58,444 nt of DNA from Pseudomonadota bacterium. Lineage in GTDB: Bacteria > Myxococcota > Myxococcia > Myxococcales > Myxococcaceae. The position numbers were made by a program, and so were the translations under genes. The notes under the pieces are model-generated. The model searched no databases. It had not been told where the DNA came from and saw only the letters and a list, made by a program, of their open reading frames with translations. This document shows positions 34,810-42,870 of the stretch, piece after piece. The first letter of the stretch is position 1. Each line of letters opens with the position of its first letter. The DNA is taken from contig JAFAAN010000056.1 in NCBI GenBank assembly GCA_023426545.1, positions 1 through 58,444 of the forward strand. The letters are read 5' to 3'.

Positions 34810-35346
34810 ATGGAAAAGGCAGGCGAGCACACGGTGAATCAGCCTCAGGATGTCCTCCAGGGAGACCGCCGGGAGTTCGAGGCGCTGCTGAAGGACTACG
34901 ACACCGCGCTCCTCACCACGCGCGGCGAGGACGGGCACTTCCACACGCGGCCCATGGCGGTGGCGAAGAAACACAAGTCCGGCTCGGTGCTGTGGTTCGC
35001 CACCTGGGCGGACACGCGGAAGGTGCAGGACCTGGAGGTGGACCCGCACTGCTCGCTCGCCTTCCACGCATCGGAGGGCAGCGCGACCTACCTCTCCGTG
35101 TCAGGCGTGGCGGAAATCATCCGGGACCAGCGGACCATCCATGACTTGTGGGAGCCCGGCTGGAAGCCCTGGTTTCCCAAGGGGCCGGGCGAGCAGGACA
35201 TCGTCCTGCTTCGCTTCATCCCCGAGCATGCCGAGTACGTCCACCCAGCGGGCGGAAAGCTGAAGGTGCTCTTCAGCACGGCCAGGGCACTGGTGACGAA
35301 GCAGCGGCCCGAGGTCGCTCCCAAGAAGGAGCTGGACCTCCACTGA
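34810..35346 (+). CDS. Pyridoxamine 5'-phosphate oxidase-fold protein (general stress protein 26-like)
   Basis: This 178 aa protein has a split-barrel flavin-binding fold with the pattern ALLTTRGEDGHFHTRPMAV, VLWFATWADTRKVQDL and CSLAFHAS, the signature of the GS26/PPOX subgroup that binds FMN or F420-like cofactors. The acidic-aromatic end (VLLRFIPEHAEYVHPAGGKLKVLFSTARAL) is typical of the same subgroup. It is divergent from the HNH gene across 167 bp. The substrate is unknown. Confidence 0.88.
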   Translation: MEKAGEHTVNQPQDVLQGDRREFEALLKDYDTALLTTRGEDGHFHTRPMAVAKKHKSGSVLWFATWADTRKVQDLEVDPHCSLAFHASEGSATYLSVSGVAEIIRDQRTIHDLWEPGWKPWFPKGPGEQDIVLLRFIPEHAEYVHPAGGKLKVLFSTARALVTKQRPEVAPKKELDLH

Positions 35347-35349
35347 AGC

Positions 35350-35374
35350 GGAGGCGCCGGGTCAGCGCGCCTCC
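35350..35374. terminator. Hairpin at convergent gene ends
   Basis: GGAGGCGC (35350-35357) pairs with GCGCCTCC (35367-35374). It overlaps the last codons of the ASKHA-like gene and follows the PPOX stop, so it could serve both transcripts. There is no T tract. Confidence 0.4.
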
Positions 35375-36207
35375 AGCAGCGCGCCACCCGGGCCGAAGCC
35401 CAGCGTGAGACACAGCACGCGGGAGTGGCGGGCCAGTCGTGCGTCACCCCGAGCGGCCTCCGCGGCCAGCTCCGCGTCGTTGAGCACCACGGCCGTGCCA
35501 CGTCCCTCGTCCCCCATCGCCGCCTGGAGGATGTCCGCCACCAGCGGCGCATGGCCTTCCCACCCATACGTGCAGCCTCCGGGCACGAGCGCCGCGTCCA
35601 GCGGACACGGCAGCGCGAGGCACAGCGCGTCCGGAGCCCGCGCGGAGAAGGCCCGCAAGGCACTGGAGATGAACGCCACCGCGGCCTTCATCTGCCGCCC
35701 GTCGGAGGGGCGCGCCATTCCGATGAAGTACCGGGGCAGCAAGGCGGGGTCGCGTTCGAAGATTCGGGGCGCCGCATCGAGGCGCATGCACTTGATGCCC
35801 GTCTGCCCCACGTCGAGCGCCACGGGATGGGCGGCACGGAGCGGCGCCAGCAGGCCCAGCCCGGCCTGGACGGGCGCGAAGAGCGGGTCCTCCGCCATAT
35901 AGACGGGGCAGGGCAGTGACGCGGACGCCTCCGCGAGCACGCGGCCGAAGCCCTCCAGGCAGACCAGTCCTCCGCTGAGCCACACGGCATCCACGGCATG
36001 ACGCTTCACCAGGACCGCCAGCGCCTCCTCGAGCGCCGGTCCCAGCCGCGCCGCGAGCGCCGGTCCGGAGAACCCCTCACGCCGGTCCGCCTCCACGCGG
36101 GGCGTCCCGAGCAGCTCCCAGAGCGCGTGGCCCTGCACCGGCAGGTTCCAGACCTCCAGCGGCGATACACCGGGCAGCACCTGCCGTCGAACATCCCAAT
36201 CACGCAT
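35362..36207 (-). CDS. ASKHA/ROK-like protein, apparently circularly permuted
   Basis: The protein has 281 aa; ATG at 36207, with a GTG at 36216 abutting the upstream stop as alternative. Residues 75-120 (VWLSGGLVCLEGFGRVL, then PVYMAEDPLFAPVQAGLGLL) read like the C-terminal adenosine and final helix elements of sugar kinases. The phosphate-1 motif, LDVGQTGIKCMRLD, normally found at residue ~5, comes only at 131-144. The motifs of the middle lobe follow: LALPCPLD (~198), a VLNDAELAAEAA Asn-Asp motif (243-244) and LTLGFGPGG (267-275). The order is therefore C-part, N-part, middle, as in a circular permutation. The family and substrate are not recognised. It is the third gene of a tightly packed set after an asparagine-synthase-like protein and a glycosyltransferase. 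Confidence 0.7.
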   Translation of the reverse strand: MRDWDVRRQVLPGVSPLEVWNLPVQGHALWELLGTPRVEADRREGFSGPALAARLGPALEEALAVLVKRHAVDAVWLSGGLVCLEGFGRVLAEASASLPCPVYMAEDPLFAPVQAGLGLLAPLRAAHPVALDVGQTGIKCMRLDAAPRIFERDPALLPRYFIGMARPSDGRQMKAAVAFISSALRAFSARAPDALCLALPCPLDAALVPGGCTYGWEGHAPLVADILQAAMGDEGRGTAVVLNDAELAAEAARGDARLARHSRVLCLTLGFGPGGALLEAR

Positions 36208-36216
36208 TGAATTCAC

Positions 36217-37410
36217 TCACGCCACGAGCTGGATGATGCGCTCGGCGGCTTCCTTCGCGCCATCACGCGCCTGATACGACGCCGCGATGCGAGCCACCCG
36301 CTGCCGCAGCTCCGTGCCTGGCTCCAGCAATTGCTGGAGCACCGCGCGGCAGTCCTCCACGGTGAGCGTGCGCGGCTCCCGCACGAGCCCCGCCCCCGAC
36401 TTCGTGAGGAAGTGCGCCTGGATGGGCTGGTCATTGCAGACAGGGAGGAGCAGCATCGGAACGCCCTCGGTCAGCGCCTCCATGACGGAGTTGGCGCCGC
36501 CGTGCGAAACGAGCGCGGAGGCTCGTGATAACACTTGTCGTTGAGGTGTGTATGGCACGGCGACCACGTCGCCGGGAAGGGTGTGAACAAATTTTGTATC
36601 AGCCAGCTCACCCGCGCTGAGCACCACGGTGACCCCGAGGGGCGCGGCGGCCTCGGTGAGCGTGTGAAACAGCTCGGGCTGCCATGAAATCTGGCTGCCG
36701 AAGGACACGTAGACCACGGGCTTCGAGCCCAGCCGCTCCCAGGGGAACTCCACCTCGTCACCGCGCGGCTCCGGAGGAATGGACGGCCCGACGAGGTGCG
36801 TGGCGGGAGGAAGGCCCGCGTCGGGGCCCAGGAAGGTCTCGGTGGCGAAGATGAGGTTGAGGTCTGGTGAGAGGCACTCGCAGTTGCGGAAGCGGGCCTC
36901 GAAGCCGTGCCGGGCGAACAGCGCCTGGCGTTCGCCGGCCAGCGCGCGCACGTTGCGGCGCAGGCCGTAGTCGATGGGCGGCTCCAGCAGCGACAGCGCG
37001 GAGGACACGCCGGCCCAGGGAATGTGCAGGGCGTGCGCGGCGAGCACCGCGGCATATTGCATGCCGTCCAGGGCCAGGACGTCCGGGCGGAAGCGCTCCA
37101 CCGCCTCGCGAACCGGGGCCAGCAGCGAGGGCACGGCGTCAATCAACAGCCCGCGAATCCACGTCCCCAGCGCCGCCTCGTCGAGCACCAGCCGCGCCAG
37201 TGCCTCGCCTCCGGTCGCGATGTTGGGCACGGGCGTCTCGGTTCGGGGCAGCTCGAGCACCTCCACGCCCAGCCGCGCGAGCTGGGGCGTGGGCTCGGGG
37301 AGGCACAGCCAGCCCACGCGGTGACCCATGCGGAGCAGCCACTGGGCGACGCCGGCCATGGGGTTGAGGTGGCCCTTCTCGGGGGAGGTGGCAATCAGGA
37401 CTCGGGACAT
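36217..37410 (-). CDS. MGT/UGT-type glycosyltransferase (GT1 family)
   Basis: The protein has 397 aa from the ATG at 37410, overlapping the upstream gene by 16 bp. The N-terminus SRVLIATSPEKGHLNPMAG matches the acceptor-domain start of GT1 enzymes, with the conserved His in GHLNP. The C-terminal half has the nucleotide-sugar region VSHGGANSVMEAL-EGVPMLLLPVCNDQP. Relatives glycosylate macrolides, flavonoids, carotenoids and other small molecules using UDP- or TDP-sugars. Its setting between an asparagine-synthase-like enzyme and an ASKHA kinase-like protein suggests modification of an unknown metabolite. Confidence 0.9.
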   Translation of the reverse strand: MSRVLIATSPEKGHLNPMAGVAQWLLRMGHRVGWLCLPEPTPQLARLGVEVLELPRTETPVPNIATGGEALARLVLDEAALGTWIRGLLIDAVPSLLAPVREAVERFRPDVLALDGMQYAAVLAAHALHIPWAGVSSALSLLEPPIDYGLRRNVRALAGERQALFARHGFEARFRNCECLSPDLNLIFATETFLGPDAGLPPATHLVGPSIPPEPRGDEVEFPWERLGSKPVVYVSFGSQISWQPELFHTLTEAAAPLGVTVVLSAGELADTKFVHTLPGDVVAVPYTPQRQVLSRASALVSHGGANSVMEALTEGVPMLLLPVCNDQPIQAHFLTKSGAGLVREPRTLTVEDCRAVLQQLLEPGTELRQRVARIAASYQARDGAKEAAERIIQLVA

Positions 37411-38702
37411 GGCGGGCGTGCGCGGGCGCGGGCGTGGAGCATGGCGAGTGAGCACAGCCGCATCAACAGCCGGTCCACCGCGCCCGCCTCGGTGCTCTCG
37501 ACGGGCAGGCGTGTGTATCGCTCCAGCAGCGCCCGCGCCGCGCCAGGGTCGATGACCTCCAGCGGGTCCAGCCGGGAGGGGGTGAGCCATTCCTGGTACA
37601 GCTCCAACCAGCGTTCGCGCACGGGGCTGGAGAGCGCGGTGTGCGCATAACGCGGCGTCTTCCGGGCGAGCCGCACCGCGTCCGGGACGAGCGCGCGCAC
37701 CGCGTGCCGGAAGAGCCACTTGCCGGCCCCATGCCGCGCGAGCACATCCGCTGGCAGCGCCAGCGCCACCTCCGTGAAGCCCGCGTCCAGGTACGGCGTG
37801 CGCACGCTCACGCCCTGGGCGGCGGCGCTCCGCAGCTCGGGGGGCAGCACCAGCTCCCGCAGCACCCAGGCGGCGTAGCGGACCTCCTCGGGGTGATCCT
37901 CCTCGTCCTGTCCGGTCCTCGTGTCCCAGGGCAGGGCGAGCGCCCGGTGATCCATCCCCAAGTTCTCCACAGGGCCGCCACGCAGCACCTCGCAGGCCAG
38001 TCGCCGGTCCTCCGCCACCCGGGCCGCCGCGCCCGTGAGCGCCTCCGGGTTGCCCAGGAGCACTTCATCCGCCCCGGCGCCGCTCATCAGGAAGGTGGCC
38101 CCCTGCCTGCGGGCCTCCGCGTAGAAAGCGAAGCTGGCCACGGCGCGGGCGTTGAGGATGGCCGTCTCCTGGCTCAACACGGCGGGCTCGAAGAGCTCCG
38201 GGAGCACCCTGTCCGGAATGGCCACGTCCACCAACTGCACGCCAGCGGCGCTCGCCACTCGCCGGGCATTCTGGCGCTCCGTGGCGTCCGCGAAGTGGAC
38301 GTCCATGGTCCACGCGCGAACGCAGCCGGGGGCCTGCCGCGCCGCCAGGGCGCACAGCGCGGCGCTGTCCACGCCGCCGCTCAGGCTCACGTCCAGGGCG
38401 CCTGCCGTCATGTGCTGGCTCACGGCGAGGGTCAGCGCGGCCAGCAACCGCTCGGCCAGGGCGTCCTCGTCCACGAAGTCCGCCCCCGGCCCGGTGCCGC
38501 GCCTCACGCGAGGCAGGCCGCCTGGCACACGGCGCACGCCCCGGAACACGCTCGCGCCAGGAGGCAGCGCATGGCACAGGAGCGCGGCGACGGCCCCAGG
38601 CTCCAGCCCCGGGGGCCCGAGCCGCCAGACGGAAGACTCCAGGCCTGCCGCGGAATGGTAGCGGGGCAAGGTGGCGAGCAGGCCGCCAGACGCATGAGAC
38701 AC
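37395..38702 (-). CDS. Asparagine synthase-like AMP-forming ligase lacking the glutaminase domain
   Basis: The protein has 435 aa from the GTG at 38702. The PP-loop SGGVDS is at 108-113, after only ~100 residues that resemble the tail of the N-terminal amidotransferase fold (ASVFRGVRRVPGGLP). The initiating Cys2 glutaminase region is absent. The C-terminal domain has SGAGADEVLLGN and VSVRTPYLDAGFTEVALALP, as in AsnB, beta-lactam synthetase and lasso-peptide cyclases. It therefore probably activates a carboxylate as an acyl-adenylate for amide or lactam formation with an amine other than glutamine-derived ammonia. It is divergent from a radical SAM gene with only 54 bp between the starts. Confidence 0.85.
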   Translation of the reverse strand: MSHASGGLLATLPRYHSAAGLESSVWRLGPPGLEPGAVAALLCHALPPGASVFRGVRRVPGGLPRVRRGTGPGADFVDEDALAERLLAALTLAVSQHMTAGALDVSLSGGVDSAALCALAARQAPGCVRAWTMDVHFADATERQNARRVASAAGVQLVDVAIPDRVLPELFEPAVLSQETAILNARAVASFAFYAEARRQGATFLMSGAGADEVLLGNPEALTGAAARVAEDRRLACEVLRGGPVENLGMDHRALALPWDTRTGQDEEDHPEEVRYAAWVLRELVLPPELRSAAAQGVSVRTPYLDAGFTEVALALPADVLARHGAGKWLFRHAVRALVPDAVRLARKTPRYAHTALSSPVRERWLELYQEWLTPSRLDPLEVIDPGAARALLERYTRLPVESTEAGAVDRLLMRLCSLAMLHARARARPPCPES

Positions 38703-38756
38703 GCGGGTACTGTGACAAGCGCCAGGGGCCCCGGGCAACCTCGCTATAGTCCCGCC

Positions 38757-39545
38757 GTGCGCTACGAGCTCCAAGACGGACGCATCCTCACCTGGTCCCT
38801 GGAGACGCACGTCGCCACGCACTGCAACCTGCGCTGTGTGCAGTGCTGCCCGCTGTCGCCCCACCTGCCGGCGTGGGCCGTGGAGCCCGCGGCCCTGGGC
38901 GAGGACCTGCGCCGACTGGCGAAGGCGCTCCGGCCCCAGGTCTTCAAGCTCACCGGCGGCGAGCCTTTCCTGCACCCCGACCTGCCGGCGGTGCTGGACG
39001 TGGTGCGCGCCTCCGGCATCTCCTCTCAGGTGTCCATCACCACCAACGGCTTCCTTGCCCAGAGCGCGCCTGACGCCGTCTACGAGCGCCTGGACCGGAT
39101 GACGTTGTCTGTCTACACCTCCGCGCCGCTCCCGGAGCGCTCCATCGCCCGCATCACCGAGCGCTGCGAGCAGCACGGCGTCTACCTGACGGTGAAGCGC
39201 ATCGACGCCTTCCAGCAGCTCACGCCCGAGGCACCCCATGCCACCGACGAGGCCGTGCGAGGCGTCCACGCGCGGTGCTGGCTGAAGGTCCGCTGCCACC
39301 TGGTCCACGCGGGCCGCTTCTATGCGTGTACGCGGCCGCCCCATGTGGCCACGGTGCTCAGCCGCGAGCACCCGGACATGCCCGCGCTAAGCGAGGTCGA
39401 CGGCGTGCCGCTGGATACGCCGGACCTGCTGGGCCCGCTCCTGGGCTACCTCGAACGGGAGACGCCGCTGGCCACCTGCCGCTACTGCCTGGGCGGCGAT
39501 GGCGCGTGGCTGCCGCACGCGCAGCTCCCCCGGAGCCGGAGCTGA
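38757..39545 (+). CDS. Radical SAM enzyme
   Basis: The protein has 262 aa from the GTG at 38757. The SAM-cluster motif is C23-x3-C27-x2-C30 (HCNLRCVQC), followed by the glycine-rich LTGGEPFLHPDL and ITTNGFL. Additional cysteines in the C-terminal third (ARCWLKVRC, YACTRPP and C241-RY-C244) could bind an auxiliary cluster, a shortened SPASM/twitch arrangement. It shares a 54 bp divergent promoter region, containing a TATAGT at 38745-38750, with the asparagine-synthase-like gene. The substrate is unknown and no precursor peptide gene is visible nearby. Confidence 0.9.
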   Translation: MRYELQDGRILTWSLETHVATHCNLRCVQCCPLSPHLPAWAVEPAALGEDLRRLAKALRPQVFKLTGGEPFLHPDLPAVLDVVRASGISSQVSITTNGFLAQSAPDAVYERLDRMTLSVYTSAPLPERSIARITERCEQHGVYLTVKRIDAFQQLTPEAPHATDEAVRGVHARCWLKVRCHLVHAGRFYACTRPPHVATVLSREHPDMPALSEVDGVPLDTPDLLGPLLGYLERETPLATCRYCLGGDGAWLPHAQLPRSRS

Positions 39546-39560
39546 GTGCTCCGGCTCCGG
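39530..39560. terminator. Perfect inverted repeat at end of radical SAM gene
   Basis: CCGGAGCCGGAGC (39530-39542) and GCTCCGGCTCCGG (39548-39560) form a perfect 13 bp stem with a 5 nt loop containing the stop codon of the radical SAM gene. The aldo/keto reductase gene converges on it from the right. There is no T tract. Confidence 0.55.
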
Positions 39561-39576
39561 CGCCTTCCGCGCCGAC

Positions 39577-40587
39577 TCACCGAGCGCGAGGCTGGGACGT
39601 CTTCGGCAGCACGGCCTGCATGGACGGCGGGTAGCGTTCGCCCGAGGCGACGCCCGGCGGCGCGATGGCGTTGATGGCCGCGAGGTCCTGCGCGGTGAGC
39701 GTCACCTCCAGCGCGCCCAGGTTCTCATCGAGGTACTTGCGGCGCTTGGTGCCCGGAATGGGCACCAGGTCCTGGCCCTGCGCCAGCACCCACGCGAGCG
39801 CGAGCTGCGCGGGCGTGCACCCCTTCTCCTTCGCCAGCCGCTCGATGTGCGCCACCAGCTCCAGGTTGCGGGTGAAGTTCTCGCCCTGGAAGCGCGGCGA
39901 GAAGCGGCGGTAGTCGTCCTGCGCCAGGTCCTCGAAGCGCTTGAGCTGCCCGGTGAGGAACCCGCGCCCCAGCGGGCTGTACGGGACGAAGCCCACGCCC
40001 AGCTCGCGGCAGGCCTGGAGCACACCGTCCTCCGGCTCGCGGCTCCACAGCGAGTACTCGCTTTGAAGCGCGGTGATGGGGTGGACGCTCGCGGCCCGGC
40101 GCAGCGTGTCCGCGTCCACCTCCGACAGGCCGAGGAAGCGCACCTTGCCCTCGCGCACGAGGTCCGCCATGGCGCCCACCGTGTCCTCGATGGGCGTCTG
40201 CGCGTCCAGCCGGTGCAGGTAGTACACGTCGATGACGTCCATGCCCAGCCGGCGCAGACTGGCCTCGCAAGCCTGCTTCACGTACTCCGGCCGCCCGTTG
40301 ATGCTCCGCTTCTGCGGGTCCGCCGGGTCGCGGACGATGCCGAACTTCGTCGCCAGGACGACCTTCGAGCGGTGCGGCTTCAGCACCCGGCCCACCAGCT
40401 CCTCGTTGGTGCCGGAGCCGTACATGTCGGCGGTGTCGAAGAAGGTGATGCCCCGCTCGAGCGCGTGCAGCAGCGTGGCCTCCGACTCCGCGTCATCCCG
40501 TCCCGCATAGAAGTCGGACATCCCCATGCAGCCCAGCCCCAGCGCCGAAACCGTGGGGCCCTGCCTTCCCAGCGTCCGCGTCTCCAT
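39577..40587 (-). CDS. Aldo/keto reductase
   Basis: The protein has 336 aa from the ATG at 40587, with a GAGAGGAGCAGG Shine-Dalgarno region. The catalytic tetrad is present: D51 (FFDTAD), Y56, K81 (ATKFG) and H125 (YYLHRLD). The C-terminal NADPH-binding segment (PIPGTKRRKYLDENL) is typical of the YajO/AKR11-13-like group. It should reduce aldehydes or ketones with NADPH. Adjacent genes give no substrate hint. Confidence 0.93.
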   Translation of the reverse strand: METRTLGRQGPTVSALGLGCMGMSDFYAGRDDAESEATLLHALERGITFFDTADMYGSGTNEELVGRVLKPHRSKVVLATKFGIVRDPADPQKRSINGRPEYVKQACEASLRRLGMDVIDVYYLHRLDAQTPIEDTVGAMADLVREGKVRFLGLSEVDADTLRRAASVHPITALQSEYSLWSREPEDGVLQACRELGVGFVPYSPLGRGFLTGQLKRFEDLAQDDYRRFSPRFQGENFTRNLELVAHIERLAKEKGCTPAQLALAWVLAQGQDLVPIPGTKRRKYLDENLGALEVTLTAQDLAAINAIAPPGVASGERYPPSMQAVLPKTSQPRAR

Positions 40588-40665
40588 GTCCCTGCTCCTC
40601 TCTCGTGGTGTCGCCCCCTCTAACCTCCTGCTCCGGGCGGCGCATGGCCTTCGCGCCCGCAATCG

Positions 40666-42753
40666 TCAGGGCGCGTGCAGCGCCTGTTCCACGCCGAGGT
40701 TGCTGGGCAGGTCCACGGTAAATGTCGAGCCCTCCCCCAGCGTGCTCTCCACGTGGACCTGACCGCCCATGGCCTCCACCAGCGTGCGGGTGATGTAGAG
40801 GCCCAGGCCCAGGCCGCCGTAGTTGCGCTCGGACACGGCGCGCTCGAAGCGGCCGAAGAGGCGGGGCAGGTGCTCGGGCGCGATGCCGATGCCCTCGTCC
40901 CGGACCGTCAGCCGCGCCCCATCTCCAAGGGGCTCCAGGCGCACGTGGATGGGCTTGCCCTCTCCGTACTTCACGGCGTTGTCCACCAGGTTGGTGATGA
41001 CCTGCTCCAGGCGCAGCCGGTCCCATCGGCCCCTGAGGCAGAGCGCCCCCATGTCCAGCAGCAGGGTGGACCCGGTGCGCGCGGCCTGGGGCTCATACCG
41101 GGCGACCACCTCCCGGACCAGCGGGCCCAGCTCCATCTCCTCCAGCGCCAGCGACAGCCGCCCCGCGGTGATGCGCGACACGTCGAGCAGGTCGCCCACG
41201 AGCTCCGCCAGCTTCTTCACCTGTCGGGCGCCAATCTCCACGTAGCTCTCCACCACGCTGCGCGGTATCGGCCCCGGGTGCCGCGCCAGCTCCCGCGTGA
41301 GCGCCTGGAGCTTGAGGCTCAGCGGGGTGAGCGGCGTCTTCAGCTCATGGCTGGCAATGGACATGAACTCGTCGCGCAGGCGGATGGCCTCCCGTGCCTC
41401 GGCGTAGAGCCGGGCGTTCTCCATGGAGAGCGCGGCCCGGTGCGCCAGCTCCTTGGCGAAGGCCAGGTCGGAGGTCGTGTAGTGCCGGCCGGAGTAGGAC
41501 TGGATGAAGCTGAGCACCCCCAGCACCTGTCCACGCGCCATCAGGGGGACGGAGATGAGCGAGGCAGGCCCCAGGGCCCGAATCACCCGCGCATGGTCCG
41601 CGTCGTGTGCGAGCGCGGTGGCGCGCTCGCGCGTCACGTGCTCGATGTGAATGGCGTCCGCCCTGAGCAGCGCGGCGGTGGGCGGGTGAGAGGGATTGTC
41701 GCCCGGAAGGAGCTTGAACTGGAGGATGTCGTCGGCGAGCGCGTCGTCTTCGGGCCGGAAGTGGGCCGCCTCCAGCCGTCGGAAGGTCCCACCCGGCTCC
41801 GCCACGTCGACGACGCACCAGTCCGCGAAGGTGGGGACCACCAGCTTCGCCATGTTCCGCAGCGTGGTCACGTCGTCGAGCGACGAGGTGAGGACCGCGC
41901 CCGACTCCGCCAGCAGCCAGTCGCGGGCCTCCGCCTGCTGGATTTCCAGCGTCAGGGCTTCGGCCCGCTGGCGCGCCCGCACCAGGTCCGTCACGTCGAA
42001 CCCGAACCCGGCGATGCCGTCCACCTCGCCCTTCTCGTTCCGGGTGGGCTGGTACACGACGTTGAGGTAGGTCTCTCGCGTCCCGCCGTCGGGCAGTGGC
42101 CGTGCGAAGAGCATGGCGTTTCCCGCGAAGGGCACGCCGGTGCGGTACACCTCGTCCAGGATGGTGATGAACCCCTGCCGCCCCGTCCAGGGCAGCGCCT
42201 TGGCCGCCTCCTGCCCGACCAGGTCGTCCCTCCCCAGCAACGCGTTGTTCATCGTGTTGGAGAAGACGTAGACGTGGCGGGGGCCTCGCAAGAGGATGAT
42301 GCAGGCGGGCGCATCCGTGAAGAGGCTGTGGAGCCGGGCCTGGCCCGCCTCCGCTTCGCCCCGGGCCATCCGCTCCCGCTCCAGCAGCTGCGCCCGCTCC
42401 GCGTTGGCCTTGCGCAGCATGACGTTCAGCTTCGTTATCAGCAGGGACAGCAGACAGAAGACGCCCAGCGAGACGACCCCTCCCGCGCTCGGCGCGAGCT
42501 GACGAATGGGCTCGAAGAAGTAGAAGTCCACCACCAGCAGCGACAGGAGCGTCGTGGCCAGGGCCGGGCCCCATCCGCCCCACCAGCCGGACACCATCAC
42601 CGCCCCGAAGAAGAACAGGAATGGCGTGGCGGGAACGAGCGCCGATACGCTGGCCTGGATGGCCCAGGCCGCGACGAACGAGAGTATCGCGACACCGTAG
42701 CGTCCGGCGCGTGAAGCCCAAGCGGGGGGATATCGTTCCGGACGGTGGAGCAT
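40666..42753 (-). CDS. Sensor histidine kinase (DUF4118-PAS-GAF-HisKA-HATPase)
   Basis: The protein has 695 aa. Four transmembrane helices in the first ~110 residues resemble the KdpD DUF4118 module. A PAS domain follows (~140-250, LFTDAPACIILLRGP), then a GAF domain (~280-440), a HisKA helix pair with phospho-accepting H469 in SHELKTPL, and an ATPase domain with N box (NLVDNAVKYGEG), G1 (DEGIGI) and G2 (GLGLGLYI). It is an orphan kinase with no receiver or regulator gene beside it. The signal is unknown. Confidence 0.94.
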   Translation of the reverse strand: MLHRPERYPPAWASRAGRYGVAILSFVAAWAIQASVSALVPATPFLFFFGAVMVSGWWGGWGPALATTLLSLLVVDFYFFEPIRQLAPSAGGVVSLGVFCLLSLLITKLNVMLRKANAERAQLLERERMARGEAEAGQARLHSLFTDAPACIILLRGPRHVYVFSNTMNNALLGRDDLVGQEAAKALPWTGRQGFITILDEVYRTGVPFAGNAMLFARPLPDGGTRETYLNVVYQPTRNEKGEVDGIAGFGFDVTDLVRARQRAEALTLEIQQAEARDWLLAESGAVLTSSLDDVTTLRNMAKLVVPTFADWCVVDVAEPGGTFRRLEAAHFRPEDDALADDILQFKLLPGDNPSHPPTAALLRADAIHIEHVTRERATALAHDADHARVIRALGPASLISVPLMARGQVLGVLSFIQSYSGRHYTTSDLAFAKELAHRAALSMENARLYAEAREAIRLRDEFMSIASHELKTPLTPLSLKLQALTRELARHPGPIPRSVVESYVEIGARQVKKLAELVGDLLDVSRITAGRLSLALEEMELGPLVREVVARYEPQAARTGSTLLLDMGALCLRGRWDRLRLEQVITNLVDNAVKYGEGKPIHVRLEPLGDGARLTVRDEGIGIAPEHLPRLFGRFERAVSERNYGGLGLGLYITRTLVEAMGGQVHVESTLGEGSTFTVDLPSNLGVEQALHAP

Positions 42754-42870
42754 GGTCAGGGGTGGGCTCCTGGCCGGCTGCTACCACCGGAGAGGAACCG
42801 TGCCCTTCTCAGGTAAGCACCGGGCCCCACTGCATGACACCCCGCCCGCCGCCCTGACGTACGAGGCGGC

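Noticed and set aside
37395..39371. 658-codon minus-strand ORF taken as one long asparagine synthetase
   Set aside because: The first ~220 residues are antisense to the radical SAM gene and have no AsnB features; homology starts near the GTG at 38702.
35362..39545. Lasso peptide cluster suggested by the asparagine-synthase-like protein
   Set aside because: There is no precursor gene, no McjB-type protease and no RRE protein, and the synthetase lacks the N-terminal domain of McjC-type cyclases.
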